A DNA stretch of 5,819 nt from Deltaproteobacteria bacterium (GCA_030593645.1 JAUVGT010000318.1:1-5819), one strand, 5' to 3'. Counted from the first letter of the stretch, positions 1 to 5,650 are shown. Program-made: numbers and translations. Notes: generated from the letters alone by a model not told the origin.

Positions 1-81
1 GCTTTAAATAAGGAGCGGGAGATTATATTTCACAGGATATCAGTAAATGAAAACGGCCGCAAGGATGGCCATGTGATATAA
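1..81 (+). CDS. Possible C-terminal tail of a truncated upstream gene
   Basis: Frame 1 is open from the first base for 26 codons and ends at TAA (79-81). The other two plus frames hit stops within the first 12 bases. The predicted tail is polar and ends in NGRKDGHVI. It is too short to assign to a family. It would be the end of a gene lying to the left, on the same strand as the PilZ gene. The alternative is a chance open frame, and the short length cannot exclude this. No convincing terminator follows it. Confidence 0.35.
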   Translation, partial: ALNKEREIIFHRISVNENGRKDGHVI

Positions 82-197
82 CCTCAAATTAATCTTTGAT
101 CACCATAAACAGATATAAAACCATTCATTAAAATTTATTTGTTTTCCATGCCCTTGTCAATGTTTTTACATACTTCCTGTGATTAAGCGCGAATGCG

Positions 198-209
198 ATC
201 CCGCGGGAT
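198..209. promoter_or_regulatory. Perfect GC-rich palindrome upstream of the PilZ gene
   Basis: ATCCCGCGGGAT is a perfect 12-bp palindrome in an otherwise AT-rich leader, followed by a short T-rich run. It ends 7 bp before a candidate -35 box, so it could be an operator. It could also be a weak terminator hairpin for whatever lies upstream, but the stem leaves almost no loop. The role is inferred; only the symmetry is seen. Confidence 0.25.
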
Positions 210-216
210 ATTTTTA

Positions 217-246
217 TTGACTAAACCAATTGATGATTAATAAGAT
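217..246 (+). promoter_or_regulatory. Candidate sigma-70 promoter for the PilZ gene
   Basis: TTGACT (217-222) is a 5/6 match to a -35 box. TAAGAT (241-246) is a 4/6 match to a -10 box, with 18-bp spacing. Transcription would begin near 253, downstream of the ATG at 233. That would favour the internal ATG at 284, which has a good ribosome-binding site. A second, weaker -35-like TTGTCA lies at 154-159. Confidence 0.3.
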
Positions 247-283
247 AAGCACCGGCAGACAATCATCAACACAGGGTGATATG

Positions 284-769
284 ATGGTCCAAAGAGTGTT
301 TCCCACACACGATAACATGGTCACTTTTACCTGCCCGAAATGTGAAAAGCCGCGGATTATCAACATTGCGGAACATAAAAACCTTGAAAGAAAAAAAAAT
401 ATCAGGGTCAGATGTACCTGTGGCCATAAATATCAGGCTGTTATAGAACGAAGAAAACAATTCAGAAAAGAAACCAATTTCCCGGGTATCTATAAACATG
501 TCGACCACGGTAGAGAAGTGGGAAAAGGGAATATTGTTGTGACTGATCTGTCCAGAACCGGTCTTAAAATCAAACTTTATGAGAATCCAAACCTGGTAAC
601 CGGTGATATCCTTATATTAGAGTTTCGTCTTGATGATATTAAAAGGACATTTATTGAAAAAAAAGTGGTCATAAAAAAAATTTTTAATCTTGAATTTGGA
701 GTTGAGTTTACGTCCACACATCTTTCCAACCCCTCTGACAAGGCTCTTGGTTTCTATATGATGGGTTAG
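284..769 (+). CDS. PilZ-domain protein with N-terminal Cys-cluster (zinc-ribbon-like)
   Basis: A 161-residue cytoplasmic protein with two parts. Residues 15-50 hold CPKC (C17, C20) and CTCGH (C44, C46), which looks like a four-cysteine zinc ribbon. Residues 55-160 match a PilZ domain: the c-di-GMP-binding arginine motif RKQFR (R57, R61) is followed by DLSRTG (88-93), the D/N-x-S-x-x-G motif. Both signature motifs are intact, so c-di-GMP binding is plausible. The downstream target is not visible. The frame extends upstream to an ATG at 233 and a TTG at 230, but neither has a Shine-Dalgarno sequence. I chose ATG 284 because GGTGAT (275-280) is well placed before it; ATG 281 is also possible. 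The next gene follows after 32 bp and is probably co-transcribed. Confidence 0.9.
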   Translation: MVQRVFPTHDNMVTFTCPKCEKPRIINIAEHKNLERKKNIRVRCTCGHKYQAVIERRKQFRKETNFPGIYKHVDHGREVGKGNIVVTDLSRTGLKIKLYENPNLVTGDILILEFRLDDIKRTFIEKKVVIKKIFNLEFGVEFTSTHLSNPSDKALGFYMMG

Positions 770-801
770 AAGTCGTTCAGACACAATAGAAATGGTTTAA
801 A

Positions 802-1053
802 ATGGCAAAGCATTCACACAACTTTGTTGATACGTACAACGGTCTGGTCGGGTATGGCATGGATCGTGAGACAGATGAAAATACGGTCATTTATTACCTT
901 CAAAAATTTTCCGATGATACGTTTATTAAAGAATTCATCGGAAAACTTACGAATTCTGAACTGGATGAAATTTTCTTAATGATCACCCGCCAGTTAAAAA
1001 ACCATCTCACTGAATCTGAATATCATCATCTCTTTTTAAAAGACGACCATTAA
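802..1053 (+). CDS. Small conserved hypothetical protein (83 aa)
   Basis: An acidic, mostly helical 83-residue protein with no signal peptide or membrane segment, so probably cytoplasmic. It begins MAKHSHNFVDTYNGL and is rich in His, Asp and Glu. From memory it resembles short proteins annotated only as 'cytoplasmic protein' in delta-proteobacterial sulfate reducers; the function is unknown. The start is the only ATG that works: the one at 792 runs into a stop after two codons. No strong Shine-Dalgarno sequence is visible. It lies 32 bp after the PilZ gene on the same strand, which suggests one operon and possibly translational coupling. Its TAA (1051-1053) overlaps the left target-site duplication of a MITE-like element, so the insertion spared the gene exactly. 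Confidence 0.8.
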   Translation: MAKHSHNFVDTYNGLVGYGMDRETDENTVIYYLQKFSDDTFIKEFIGKLTNSELDEIFLMITRQLKNHLTESEYHHLFLKDDH

Positions 1054-1057
1054 GATT

Positions 1058-1208
1058 GATGGTTTCGTAAAAAGTCCGAATTAGACGGTTTCGTAAAAAG
1101 TTCAAATTCAAGGCGTACAAATTTCGTAATCATGAAGCGTACTTATAGTACGTTGAATGATTGCGAAATGCAGCACAACGCAGAAGTTGGACTTTTTACG
1201 AGACCGTC
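1058..1208. mobile_element. MITE-like non-autonomous element, copy A (151 bp)
   Basis: The ends form terminal inverted repeats of 20 bp with two mismatches: 1058-1077 against the reverse complement of 1189-1208, sharing TCGTAAAAAGTCC. The six bases AAGATT lie directly outside both ends (1052-1057 and 1209-1214), as a target-site duplication would. If the flanking TT/AA is counted as part of the element, the TIRs become 22 bp. Inside, 1084-1103 directly repeats the left terminus. Positions 1122-1143 and 1147-1168 form a 22-bp imperfect hairpin around a TAT loop. There is no credible coding capacity. Two further copies lie at 5490 and 5752. It fills the gap between two convergent genes, where its hairpin may stop transcription from both sides. 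Confidence 0.8.
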
Positions 1209-1216
1209 AAGATTTA

Positions 1217-1576
1217 TCACGCGACAATATGTGTTTCAAGTAAGTTTTGAGCGGTTGTTGCCAAGGTTTTCAGGTGAAATGGTTTTGGAAGAATGGTATC
1301 GAAAAGATCTCTTTCAGGAAGCCAGGGGGTACCTGAGATACCGATAATCGGAGTAAATTTTTTATTTGAGCCGCGTATGTGCTTGCCGACATCATTCCCA
1401 TCAACACCGGGCATGCGGATATCCGTGATTACAAGATCAATGGAACCATCATCAAACTGCTTTATTCCATCCTGACCATTAATAGCGGTCTTCACGGTAA
1501 AACCATATTTTGATAAGGCCATTTGGAGCATATCAAGGATCACTTTTTCATCATCGATAATCAGAATAGTGCACAT
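1217..1576 (-). CDS. Single-domain response regulator (CheY-like receiver)
   Basis: A 119-residue protein consisting only of a receiver domain. The expected residues are present: acidic pair D8/D9 (IIDDEK), phospho-acceptor D52 in TDIRMPG, S81 in the ISGT segment (the Thr/Ser switch position), and K98 in LPKPF. There is no DNA-binding or enzymatic output domain, so it probably works as a phosphorelay intermediate or by protein-protein contact. No histidine kinase lies within the window, so it is an orphan here. The ATG has AGG about 8 nt upstream. The stop codon is 2 bp from the right target-site duplication of MITE copy A, and the gene converges on the PilZ pair. Confidence 0.95.
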   Translation of the reverse strand: MCTILIIDDEKVILDMLQMALSKYGFTVKTAINGQDGIKQFDDGSIDLVITDIRMPGVDGNDVGKHIRGSNKKFTPIIGISGTPWLPERDLFDTILPKPFHLKTLATTAQNLLETHIVA

Positions 1577-1628
1577 AACTCAGCCTGTTTTATGGTTAGT
1601 ATTTAATTGCTGATCATTTTACTTATCA

Positions 1629-1657
1629 AAGTTAACGAATAATGGTTCCCTTGTCAA
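1629..1657 (-). promoter_or_regulatory. Candidate promoter for the response regulator gene
   Basis: On the minus strand a perfect TTGACA (1652-1657) is followed after 17 bp by TAACTT (1629-1634), a weak -10. It points at the response regulator start, with a leader of roughly 50 nt. The perfect palindrome ACAATATATTGT (1657-1668) sits at the upstream edge of the -35 box, where a regulator could bind. The -35 is strong; the -10 is not. Confidence 0.35.
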
Positions 1658-1806
1658 CAATATATTGTATATAATAATTAATCTAATACTACATGATGTA
1701 TCAGTTTTCAAATAAAAGGGTTTCTGCACTCCTGTTTGATTGGAAAGAGCATTCTTTATGATTTCAAAAAAAAATAACTGGTGTTTCTTTTTTAAAATGC
1801 TTTGGC

Positions 1807-1835
1807 TTTTTACGGTACCTGTTTAATAATGTCAA
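1807..1835 (-). promoter_or_regulatory. Second candidate minus-strand promoter
   Basis: A perfect TTGACA (1830-1835, minus strand) lies 17 bp before TAAAAA (1807-1812), a 4/6 match to the -10 consensus. It could give a long leader of about 220 nt to the response regulator or drive a small RNA. In AT-rich DNA such matches arise by chance, so confidence is low. Confidence 0.2.
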
Positions 1836-2021
1836 GCCTGATCTGACTGATTTTTTCATCTGCATTTTTTTTAAATTCATTCCTGTATTATCTCTCTGAA
1901 ATTAAAAAAGAATATTTATGCTGTTTTTGTAGAAGCTTTTAAAATGAGCGTTGGGTTATATCGGATTTTTATAAAGGATTTTAAACATATCCATTGATGC
2001 GGCAGGTTGGATAACTTTTAT

Positions 2022-2061
2022 ATTTTCTCCCGAAATCTTCTATTTCCTCCCATTTTCTCCC
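2022..2061. repeat. Four tandem 10-bp units (ATTTTCTCCC-type)
   Basis: Four adjacent 10-bp blocks: ATTTTCTCCC (2022-2031), a diverged GAAATCTTCT (2032-2041), ATTTCCTCCC (2042-2051) and ATTTTCTCCC (2052-2061). The first and last are identical and exactly 30 bp apart, close to three DNA helical turns. On the minus strand the block is a purine tract containing GGGAG. It starts 40 bp past the PHP stop codon. Its function is unknown; a phased protein-binding site or simple slippage are both possible. Confidence 0.45.
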
Positions 2062-2100
2062 ATTTAGAAGGAATCTGAAAAAAATATGAACTCCCTGATT

Positions 2101-2985
2101 TTAAACGGTTTCTTCCGGTGTGTTTTTGAGGGTGGGTCGAGTTGGTTTTTTCCACTTCGTATCAAATCCCATGCCATTTAGGATCGCAATACCCTGTTCC
2201 ACATACTGACCGACAGTTGACAGGCCATGAGAATCATCACCCGGAATGACCGAAATTTTGAGTTCCATGGCACGTTTCAAAATCATAGATGATATATATG
2301 GTTCCGGGGCTCCCTTGCGCAGGGCTCGCATATTAAAATCGAGTATCAGGCTGTTCGCTTTTACAGCCTTAAGATTTCTGTGGGTTTTCTCTCTGATTAT
2401 TGGTTTCGAAAGCCGTGATTGATAATCAGGATCAAATATCCTGATCAGATCAAAATGCCCGACCACCTGCGGTCTGAGTGCCTGAATCATTTCGTATTGC
2501 TGGTCAAAATATCTGCAGTACAGTTCGTCAATACCGCCCATCGATTCGGCAGCATGGTTATAGTGATCCGCGGAAGTATCAATTTCAAGATTATTGACAT
2601 GGTGAATCGAGCCCACCATATAATCCGGTTTGAACTTTCTGATCAGGTCTTTGATAAACATCTCAGAACCGGTATATGTTTCCGTTTCAAAGCCAACCAG
2701 AATTTCAATCAAGTGATGATATTTTCTCTGAAGTTCCCGGCAGGTTAAAATATACCGTTCAAACCTGCTGTACATTTTTTCAGCATTCAGCCCTTCTTTT
2801 TTTTCATCCGTATATAAAAAAGAATCGCTCACAGGCGGCATATGCTCGGTGATCCCAACCCATGAAAATCCTTTTTCAATATATGCATTAATAATCTCTT
2901 CCAGGGAATCCTTTGCGTGACAGCAAAATTCACCGCTGTGTCCCCCATGGACAGATACATGATCCGGTTGGTTTTTATGGTGCAT
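2101..2985 (-). CDS. PHP-family phosphoesterase, probable histidinol-phosphatase
   Basis: A 294-residue cytoplasmic protein of the PHP superfamily, resembling the HisJ/HisK type that removes phosphate from L-histidinol phosphate in histidine synthesis. Metal-site motifs appear in order: VHGGHSGEFC (H13, H16), GITEHMP (E47, H48), GFETET (E100, E102), GSIHHV (H128, H129), GHFDLIR (H177, D179) and PGDDSHG (D250, D251, H253). Length fits the family. ATG 2985 is preferred because AGGA (2992-2995) lies 6 nt upstream; the in-frame TTG at 2991 abuts that site. Motif I has H-G-G-H rather than the commoner H-x-H, which I believe is normal in a subgroup of the family. No other his gene is nearby, so the substrate is inferred; another phosphoester remains possible. 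Confidence 0.88.
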   Translation of the reverse strand: MHHKNQPDHVSVHGGHSGEFCCHAKDSLEEIINAYIEKGFSWVGITEHMPPVSDSFLYTDEKKEGLNAEKMYSRFERYILTCRELQRKYHHLIEILVGFETETYTGSEMFIKDLIRKFKPDYMVGSIHHVNNLEIDTSADHYNHAAESMGGIDELYCRYFDQQYEMIQALRPQVVGHFDLIRIFDPDYQSRLSKPIIREKTHRNLKAVKANSLILDFNMRALRKGAPEPYISSMILKRAMELKISVIPGDDSHGLSTVGQYVEQGIAILNGMGFDTKWKKPTRPTLKNTPEETV

Positions 2986-3098
2986 TTTCAATCCTGACTA
3001 TCGGGTATCCTCTGAAGAACAATACTTGAGGTGATGAAAGATACAATCGTTGAAGCCCTTTTACATATTCTGGTCAAAAAATATGGGGCCTGAGTTCG

Positions 3099-3233
3099 AA
3101 GTGACTAAAGTGCCTAAAGTGCGCTTAAATGCCTAAAGTTCTGGAGTCGCTATAAGCTCCATCTTTTAAATAAAAACAGACAGGATTCATTAACTTTAGG
3201 CACTTCAGTCACTTAAGCGCACTTTAGGCACTT
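3099..3233. repeat. Long inverted repeat built from AAGTGCCTA-like units
   Basis: Two 42-bp arms (3099-3140 and 3192-3233) face each other across a 51-bp centre. Two blocks pair perfectly: 21 bp (3108-3128 with 3213-3233, offset) and 11 bp at the inner ends (3130-3140 with 3192-3202). Each arm is itself a run of about 9-bp units of the form AAGTGCCTA, with variants such as AAGTGACTA and AAGTGCGCTTA. The centre holds a small GGAG...CTCC inverted pair. No ORF lies inside. It follows the nuclease stop codon by about 40 bp, so its transcript could fold as a 3' stabiliser or terminator. A non-autonomous mobile repeat is another possibility. Confidence 0.85.
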
Positions 3234-3273
3234 GGGCCCGGATCTTTACTTGATTAAATAACTTACTCTTTAT

Positions 3274-3771
3274 TTATACCTTATATTTTCCAAAATCTTC
3301 TGGAGAAAGATTCTCAAGATATTTAGACCACTCTTTACCCTGATCACTTTTATCGAGCGCCTCTGCCGATTCAATGCCCTTACTTGATTTATCGATTACC
3401 TTGTCATCAACATAAATCGGCGCGTTAAATCGAAGTGCTATGGCAATGGCATCACTCGGACGGGCATCCATCTCAAACGGTTTATCCTCATTTTCAAAAT
3501 AAATTTTCGCATAAAATGTATTATCTTTCAAATCACAAACTTCAATTTTGGTGACAGTATAATCGACACTTTCAACAAAGTTTTTAAACAAATCGTGTGT
3601 CATCGGCCGATCAAAATTTACATTCTGAAGTGCGGAGGCAATGCTGGTCGCCTCCAGTAATCCGATCCATATCGGGACAGCCTGATCATTGTTTTCGGTC
3701 TTTAAAATAATGATAGGCACGTTTGAAGCAGGGTCCATGGTTATGCCTGCTATACTCACTTTATGCAGCAT
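3274..3771 (-). CDS. Bifunctional nuclease (DUF151/BFN) family protein
   Basis: A 165-residue protein of the DUF151 family; members have been described as having DNase and RNase activity, though their cellular role is unclear. Family hallmarks are VSIAGITMDP (5-14), the NVPIIIL strand (17-23), VPIWIGLLEATSIASAL (32-48) and ARPSDAIAIALR (103-114). The tail SPEDFGKYKV lies beyond the core. The frame is open 14 codons further upstream, but ATG 3771 matches the family start and has a strong AAGGAG 9 nt before it. This start lies inside the end of miaB: the two overlap by 11 bp (3761-3771), so translation is probably coupled. It is the last gene of the DUF4911-miaB operon and is followed by a long inverted repeat. 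Confidence 0.93.
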   Translation of the reverse strand: MLHKVSIAGITMDPASNVPIIILKTENNDQAVPIWIGLLEATSIASALQNVNFDRPMTHDLFKNFVESVDYTVTKIEVCDLKDNTFYAKIYFENEDKPFEMDARPSDAIAIALRFNAPIYVDDKVIDKSSKGIESAEALDKSDQGKEWSKYLENLSPEDFGKYKV

Positions 3772-5188
3772 AACTTTCTTCTCCTTTGTTATCAGATGAT
3801 TTTGGTCTTTCACTCATAGACTTTCCCTGGAGTGAATTCGATAATGCCCGATCGATTCTAACTCTGATCAGTTTTCCTGTTATTTTTTCTTTATGAGAAC
3901 CACAGTTTTCATACCCGGTAAAGTTGACAATCTTGTTGGTTGATGTTCGGCCCGTCCATTGCAGGGGTATTCTCTTTTTGATTCCATTCCCCCCGGCAGT
4001 AGATTCCTTTTTACTTAAACCTTCAACCAAAACCTCCTGTGTTGAACCAATTAAAGATTTGTTTTTTTCTAATGTAATGGTTTTTTGAAATTCGAGCAGG
4101 ATTTTCAACCTCTTCTTCTTTTCGGCATCCGAAATTTTATTCAAAAGGCGAGATGCGGGTGCATTCGGTCGATCAGAATATTTGAATGCAAACAGGCTGT
4201 CAAACCCAACTGTCTTTATCATTTCAAGTGTTTCCATAAAATCGGATTCTGTTTCTCCTGGAAACCCCACTATAAAATCGGAAGAAATCGCTATTTCAGG
4301 ACAATAATCACGCAGTGTGCTTATTTTCTCAAAATAGTGCTTTGAAGTATATTTACGATTCATTTTTTTCAGTATTCGATCTGATCCGGACTGGACAGGC
4401 AGGTGAAAATGTTTGCAAAGCTTATCCAGATTTTTAAACGATTTGATCAAATCAAGGGAAAGGTCCTTGGGATGTGATGTGGTAAACCTGATTCGTTGAA
4501 TACTGTTAATTTCATTAATAGATTCAAGCATCTCCGGGAATGAACAGAGCCCCTCCTTCTTACCATAGCTGTTCACATTCTGACCGAGCAGCGTAATTTC
4601 ACGCACACCCGATTTGGCAAGGCCGGTAATTTCTTTTATAATATCAGCAGGCAGCCTGCTCATTTCTCTACCCCGTACATACGGAACAACACAATACGTG
4701 CAATAATTATCACATCCCTGCATAATGGTGACAAACCGGCTTGTAGAACCGCTGTTTTTTGTTTCTTCAACAGGTTGAAATTCATATATTTCTGGTGCCA
4801 TATCCACATTAACAACACGGCTTTTTCCGGATTCCACCTTTTTTATCATTTCCGGTAACCGGGCGATCGCATGCGTCCCGAAGACAATATCCACAAAGGG
4901 CATTCTTGCCAAAACCTTTTCACCGTCCTGCTGAGCCACACAGCCGCCCACACCGATAATAAGACCCGGTTTTCCTTTTTTCATCCCGGACAGCCGTCCC
5001 AGAAAACTAAAAACCTTTTGCTCGGCCTTTTCTCGGATGGCGCATGTATTCACGATGATTAAGTCGGCTTTCTCGACAGAAGATGTCAGCTTGTATTGTA
5101 ATGTTTTTAACACTTGCGCAATCCGTTCTGAATCATAGACATTCATCTGGCAGCCGATGGTGTTTATGTATAAATATTTTTCAATCAT
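3761..5188 (-). CDS. miaB: tRNA-2-methylthio-N6-dimethylallyladenosine synthase (MiaB)
   Basis: A 475-residue radical-SAM methylthiotransferase that adds the 2-methylthio group to isopentenyl-adenosine at position 37 of tRNAs reading UNN codons. The N-terminal UPF0004 domain carries the three cysteines of the auxiliary iron-sulfur cluster: C13 (NTIGCQMN), C49 (VNTCAIRE) and C83 (GGCVAQ). The radical-SAM motif is C159-x3-C163-x2-C166 in MQGCDNYCTYCVVPYVRGRE. TSHPKDLS, HFHLPVQSGSD and SSDFIVGFPGET are further MiaB signatures. A TRAM RNA-binding domain covers about residues 380-450, followed by a polar tail of roughly 25 residues. The VVPYVRGRE segment points to MiaB rather than RimO or MtaB. 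The Shine-Dalgarno sequence is weak. It starts 21 bp after the DUF4911 gene and overlaps the nuclease gene. Confidence 0.97.
   Translation of the reverse strand: MIEKYLYINTIGCQMNVYDSERIAQVLKTLQYKLTSSVEKADLIIVNTCAIREKAEQKVFSFLGRLSGMKKGKPGLIIGVGGCVAQQDGEKVLARMPFVDIVFGTHAIARLPEMIKKVESGKSRVVNVDMAPEIYEFQPVEETKNSGSTSRFVTIMQGCDNYCTYCVVPYVRGREMSRLPADIIKEITGLAKSGVREITLLGQNVNSYGKKEGLCSFPEMLESINEINSIQRIRFTTSHPKDLSLDLIKSFKNLDKLCKHFHLPVQSGSDRILKKMNRKYTSKHYFEKISTLRDYCPEIAISSDFIVGFPGETESDFMETLEMIKTVGFDSLFAFKYSDRPNAPASRLLNKISDAEKKKRLKILLEFQKTITLEKNKSLIGSTQEVLVEGLSKKESTAGGNGIKKRIPLQWTGRTSTNKIVNFTGYENCGSHKEKITGKLIRVRIDRALSNSLQGKSMSERPKSSDNKGEESYAA
3781..3786 (-). promoter_or_regulatory. Ribosome-binding site that fixes the nuclease start
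   Basis: On the minus strand AAGGAG lies 9 nt before ATG 3771, within the last codons of miaB. It argues against the longer in-frame start at 3813, and it supports coupled translation of miaB and the nuclease. Confidence 0.8.
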
Positions 5189-5209
5189 TTAATTCTTTCA
5201 TTTCATCCG

Positions 5210-5485
5210 TCACTTTTTCCCGGATTGGCTGAGATTTACTTCCTTAGATGCGTAGATGCAGGCTAAATCCTGATCAGCAACCTCTTTGATCATAGCATCT
5301 TTCTTAAGGTCATGCAAAATCATTTCCACCACATCTTCACAACCGGATACCACGCTTATCCTTACAATACCCAAATCCCGGTCGATCGTTGTTAATACCG
5401 CAATATTATCATATGCTTCAAGAATGAATTTAATAAAACTGATTTCACGTCGATCAACTCGATAATATTTTATTATGGTTTCCAA
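5210..5485 (-). CDS. DUF4911 family protein with a TTG start
   Basis: A 91-residue cytoplasmic protein that I recognise as DUF4911-like, from YYRVDRREISFIKFILEAYD at the start and the GCEDVVEMILHDLKKD helix in the middle. The family has no known function; its compact alternating helix and strand pattern suggests a small alpha/beta fold. The only usable start is TTG 5485 (ATT one codon earlier is less likely); no in-frame ATG lies before a stop upstream. It is 21 bp ahead of miaB, so it is likely the first gene of the miaB operon. MITE copy B begins just 4 bp upstream of the start. The element's end supplies GAGA 9 nt before TTG, a weak substitute for the GAGAG that now lies beyond the element. 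Confidence 0.85.
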   Translation of the reverse strand: METIIKYYRVDRREISFIKFILEAYDNIAVLTTIDRDLGIVRISVVSGCEDVVEMILHDLKKDAMIKEVADQDLACIYASKEVNLSQSGKK

Positions 5486-5489
5486 AATT

Positions 5490-5650
5490 GATGATCTCGT
5501 AAAAAGTCCGAATGAGACGGTTTCGTAAAAAGTTCAAATTCAAGGCGTGCAAATTTCGTAATCATGAAGCGTACTTATAGTACGTTGAATGATTGCGAAA
5601 TGCAGCACAACGCAAAAGTTGGTCCGCCTACGGCGGATTACGAGACCGTC
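5490..5650. mobile_element. MITE-like element, copy B (161 bp), with altered right end
   Basis: Same element as copy A, with five differences over the first 132 or so bases. It is bounded by AAATT on both sides (5485-5489 and 5651-5655). The 22-bp hairpin arms are unchanged (5554-5575 and 5579-5600). Near the right end six bases of the terminal repeat have been replaced by a 16-bp block (5623-5638), which contains the small palindrome TCCGCC-TAC-GGCGGA. This leaves only about 13 bp of intact right TIR, so this copy may no longer be mobile. It sits between the DUF4911 start codon and the upstream sequence. Confidence 0.8.

Larger units (their letters stand above)
1577..2100. other. AT-rich intergenic region without a secure gene
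   Basis: These 524 bp separate the response regulator from the end of the PHP gene, both on the minus strand. They hold two candidate minus-strand promoters, a 12-bp palindrome ACAATATATTGT (1657-1668) overlapping the upstream edge of one -35 box, and a 10-bp phased repeat near the right end. On the minus strand there are short open frames, 1810-1880 and 1764-1859, the latter closing at a run of nine T residues. I see no clear terminator after the PHP gene and no RNA gene I can name. Confidence 0.5.

Noticed and set aside
48..75. Terminator from the GGCC...GGCC pair near the left edge
   Set aside because: The stem is only 4 bp, has no T tract, and falls inside the open frame ending at 81.
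266..508. Minus-strand ORF of 80 codons
   Set aside because: It is antisense to the PilZ gene, whose cysteine and PilZ motifs are clear; it has no recognisable motif of its own.
1132..1347. Plus-strand 71-codon ORF beginning inside MITE copy A
   Set aside because: It starts in the element's hairpin, runs antisense through the response regulator, and its first part is only the translated repeat.
2419..2748. Plus-strand ORF of 109 codons
   Set aside because: It lies entirely within the PHP gene on the opposite strand, which has all its metal-site motifs.
3099..3233. CRISPR array, suggested by the repeated 9-bp units
   Set aside because: The units are too short and adjacent, without unique spacers, and occur in inverted arms; no cas gene is present.
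4085..5062. Two plus-strand ORFs of 86 and 63 codons within miaB
   Set aside because: Both are antisense shadows of a full-length MiaB with all six cysteines.
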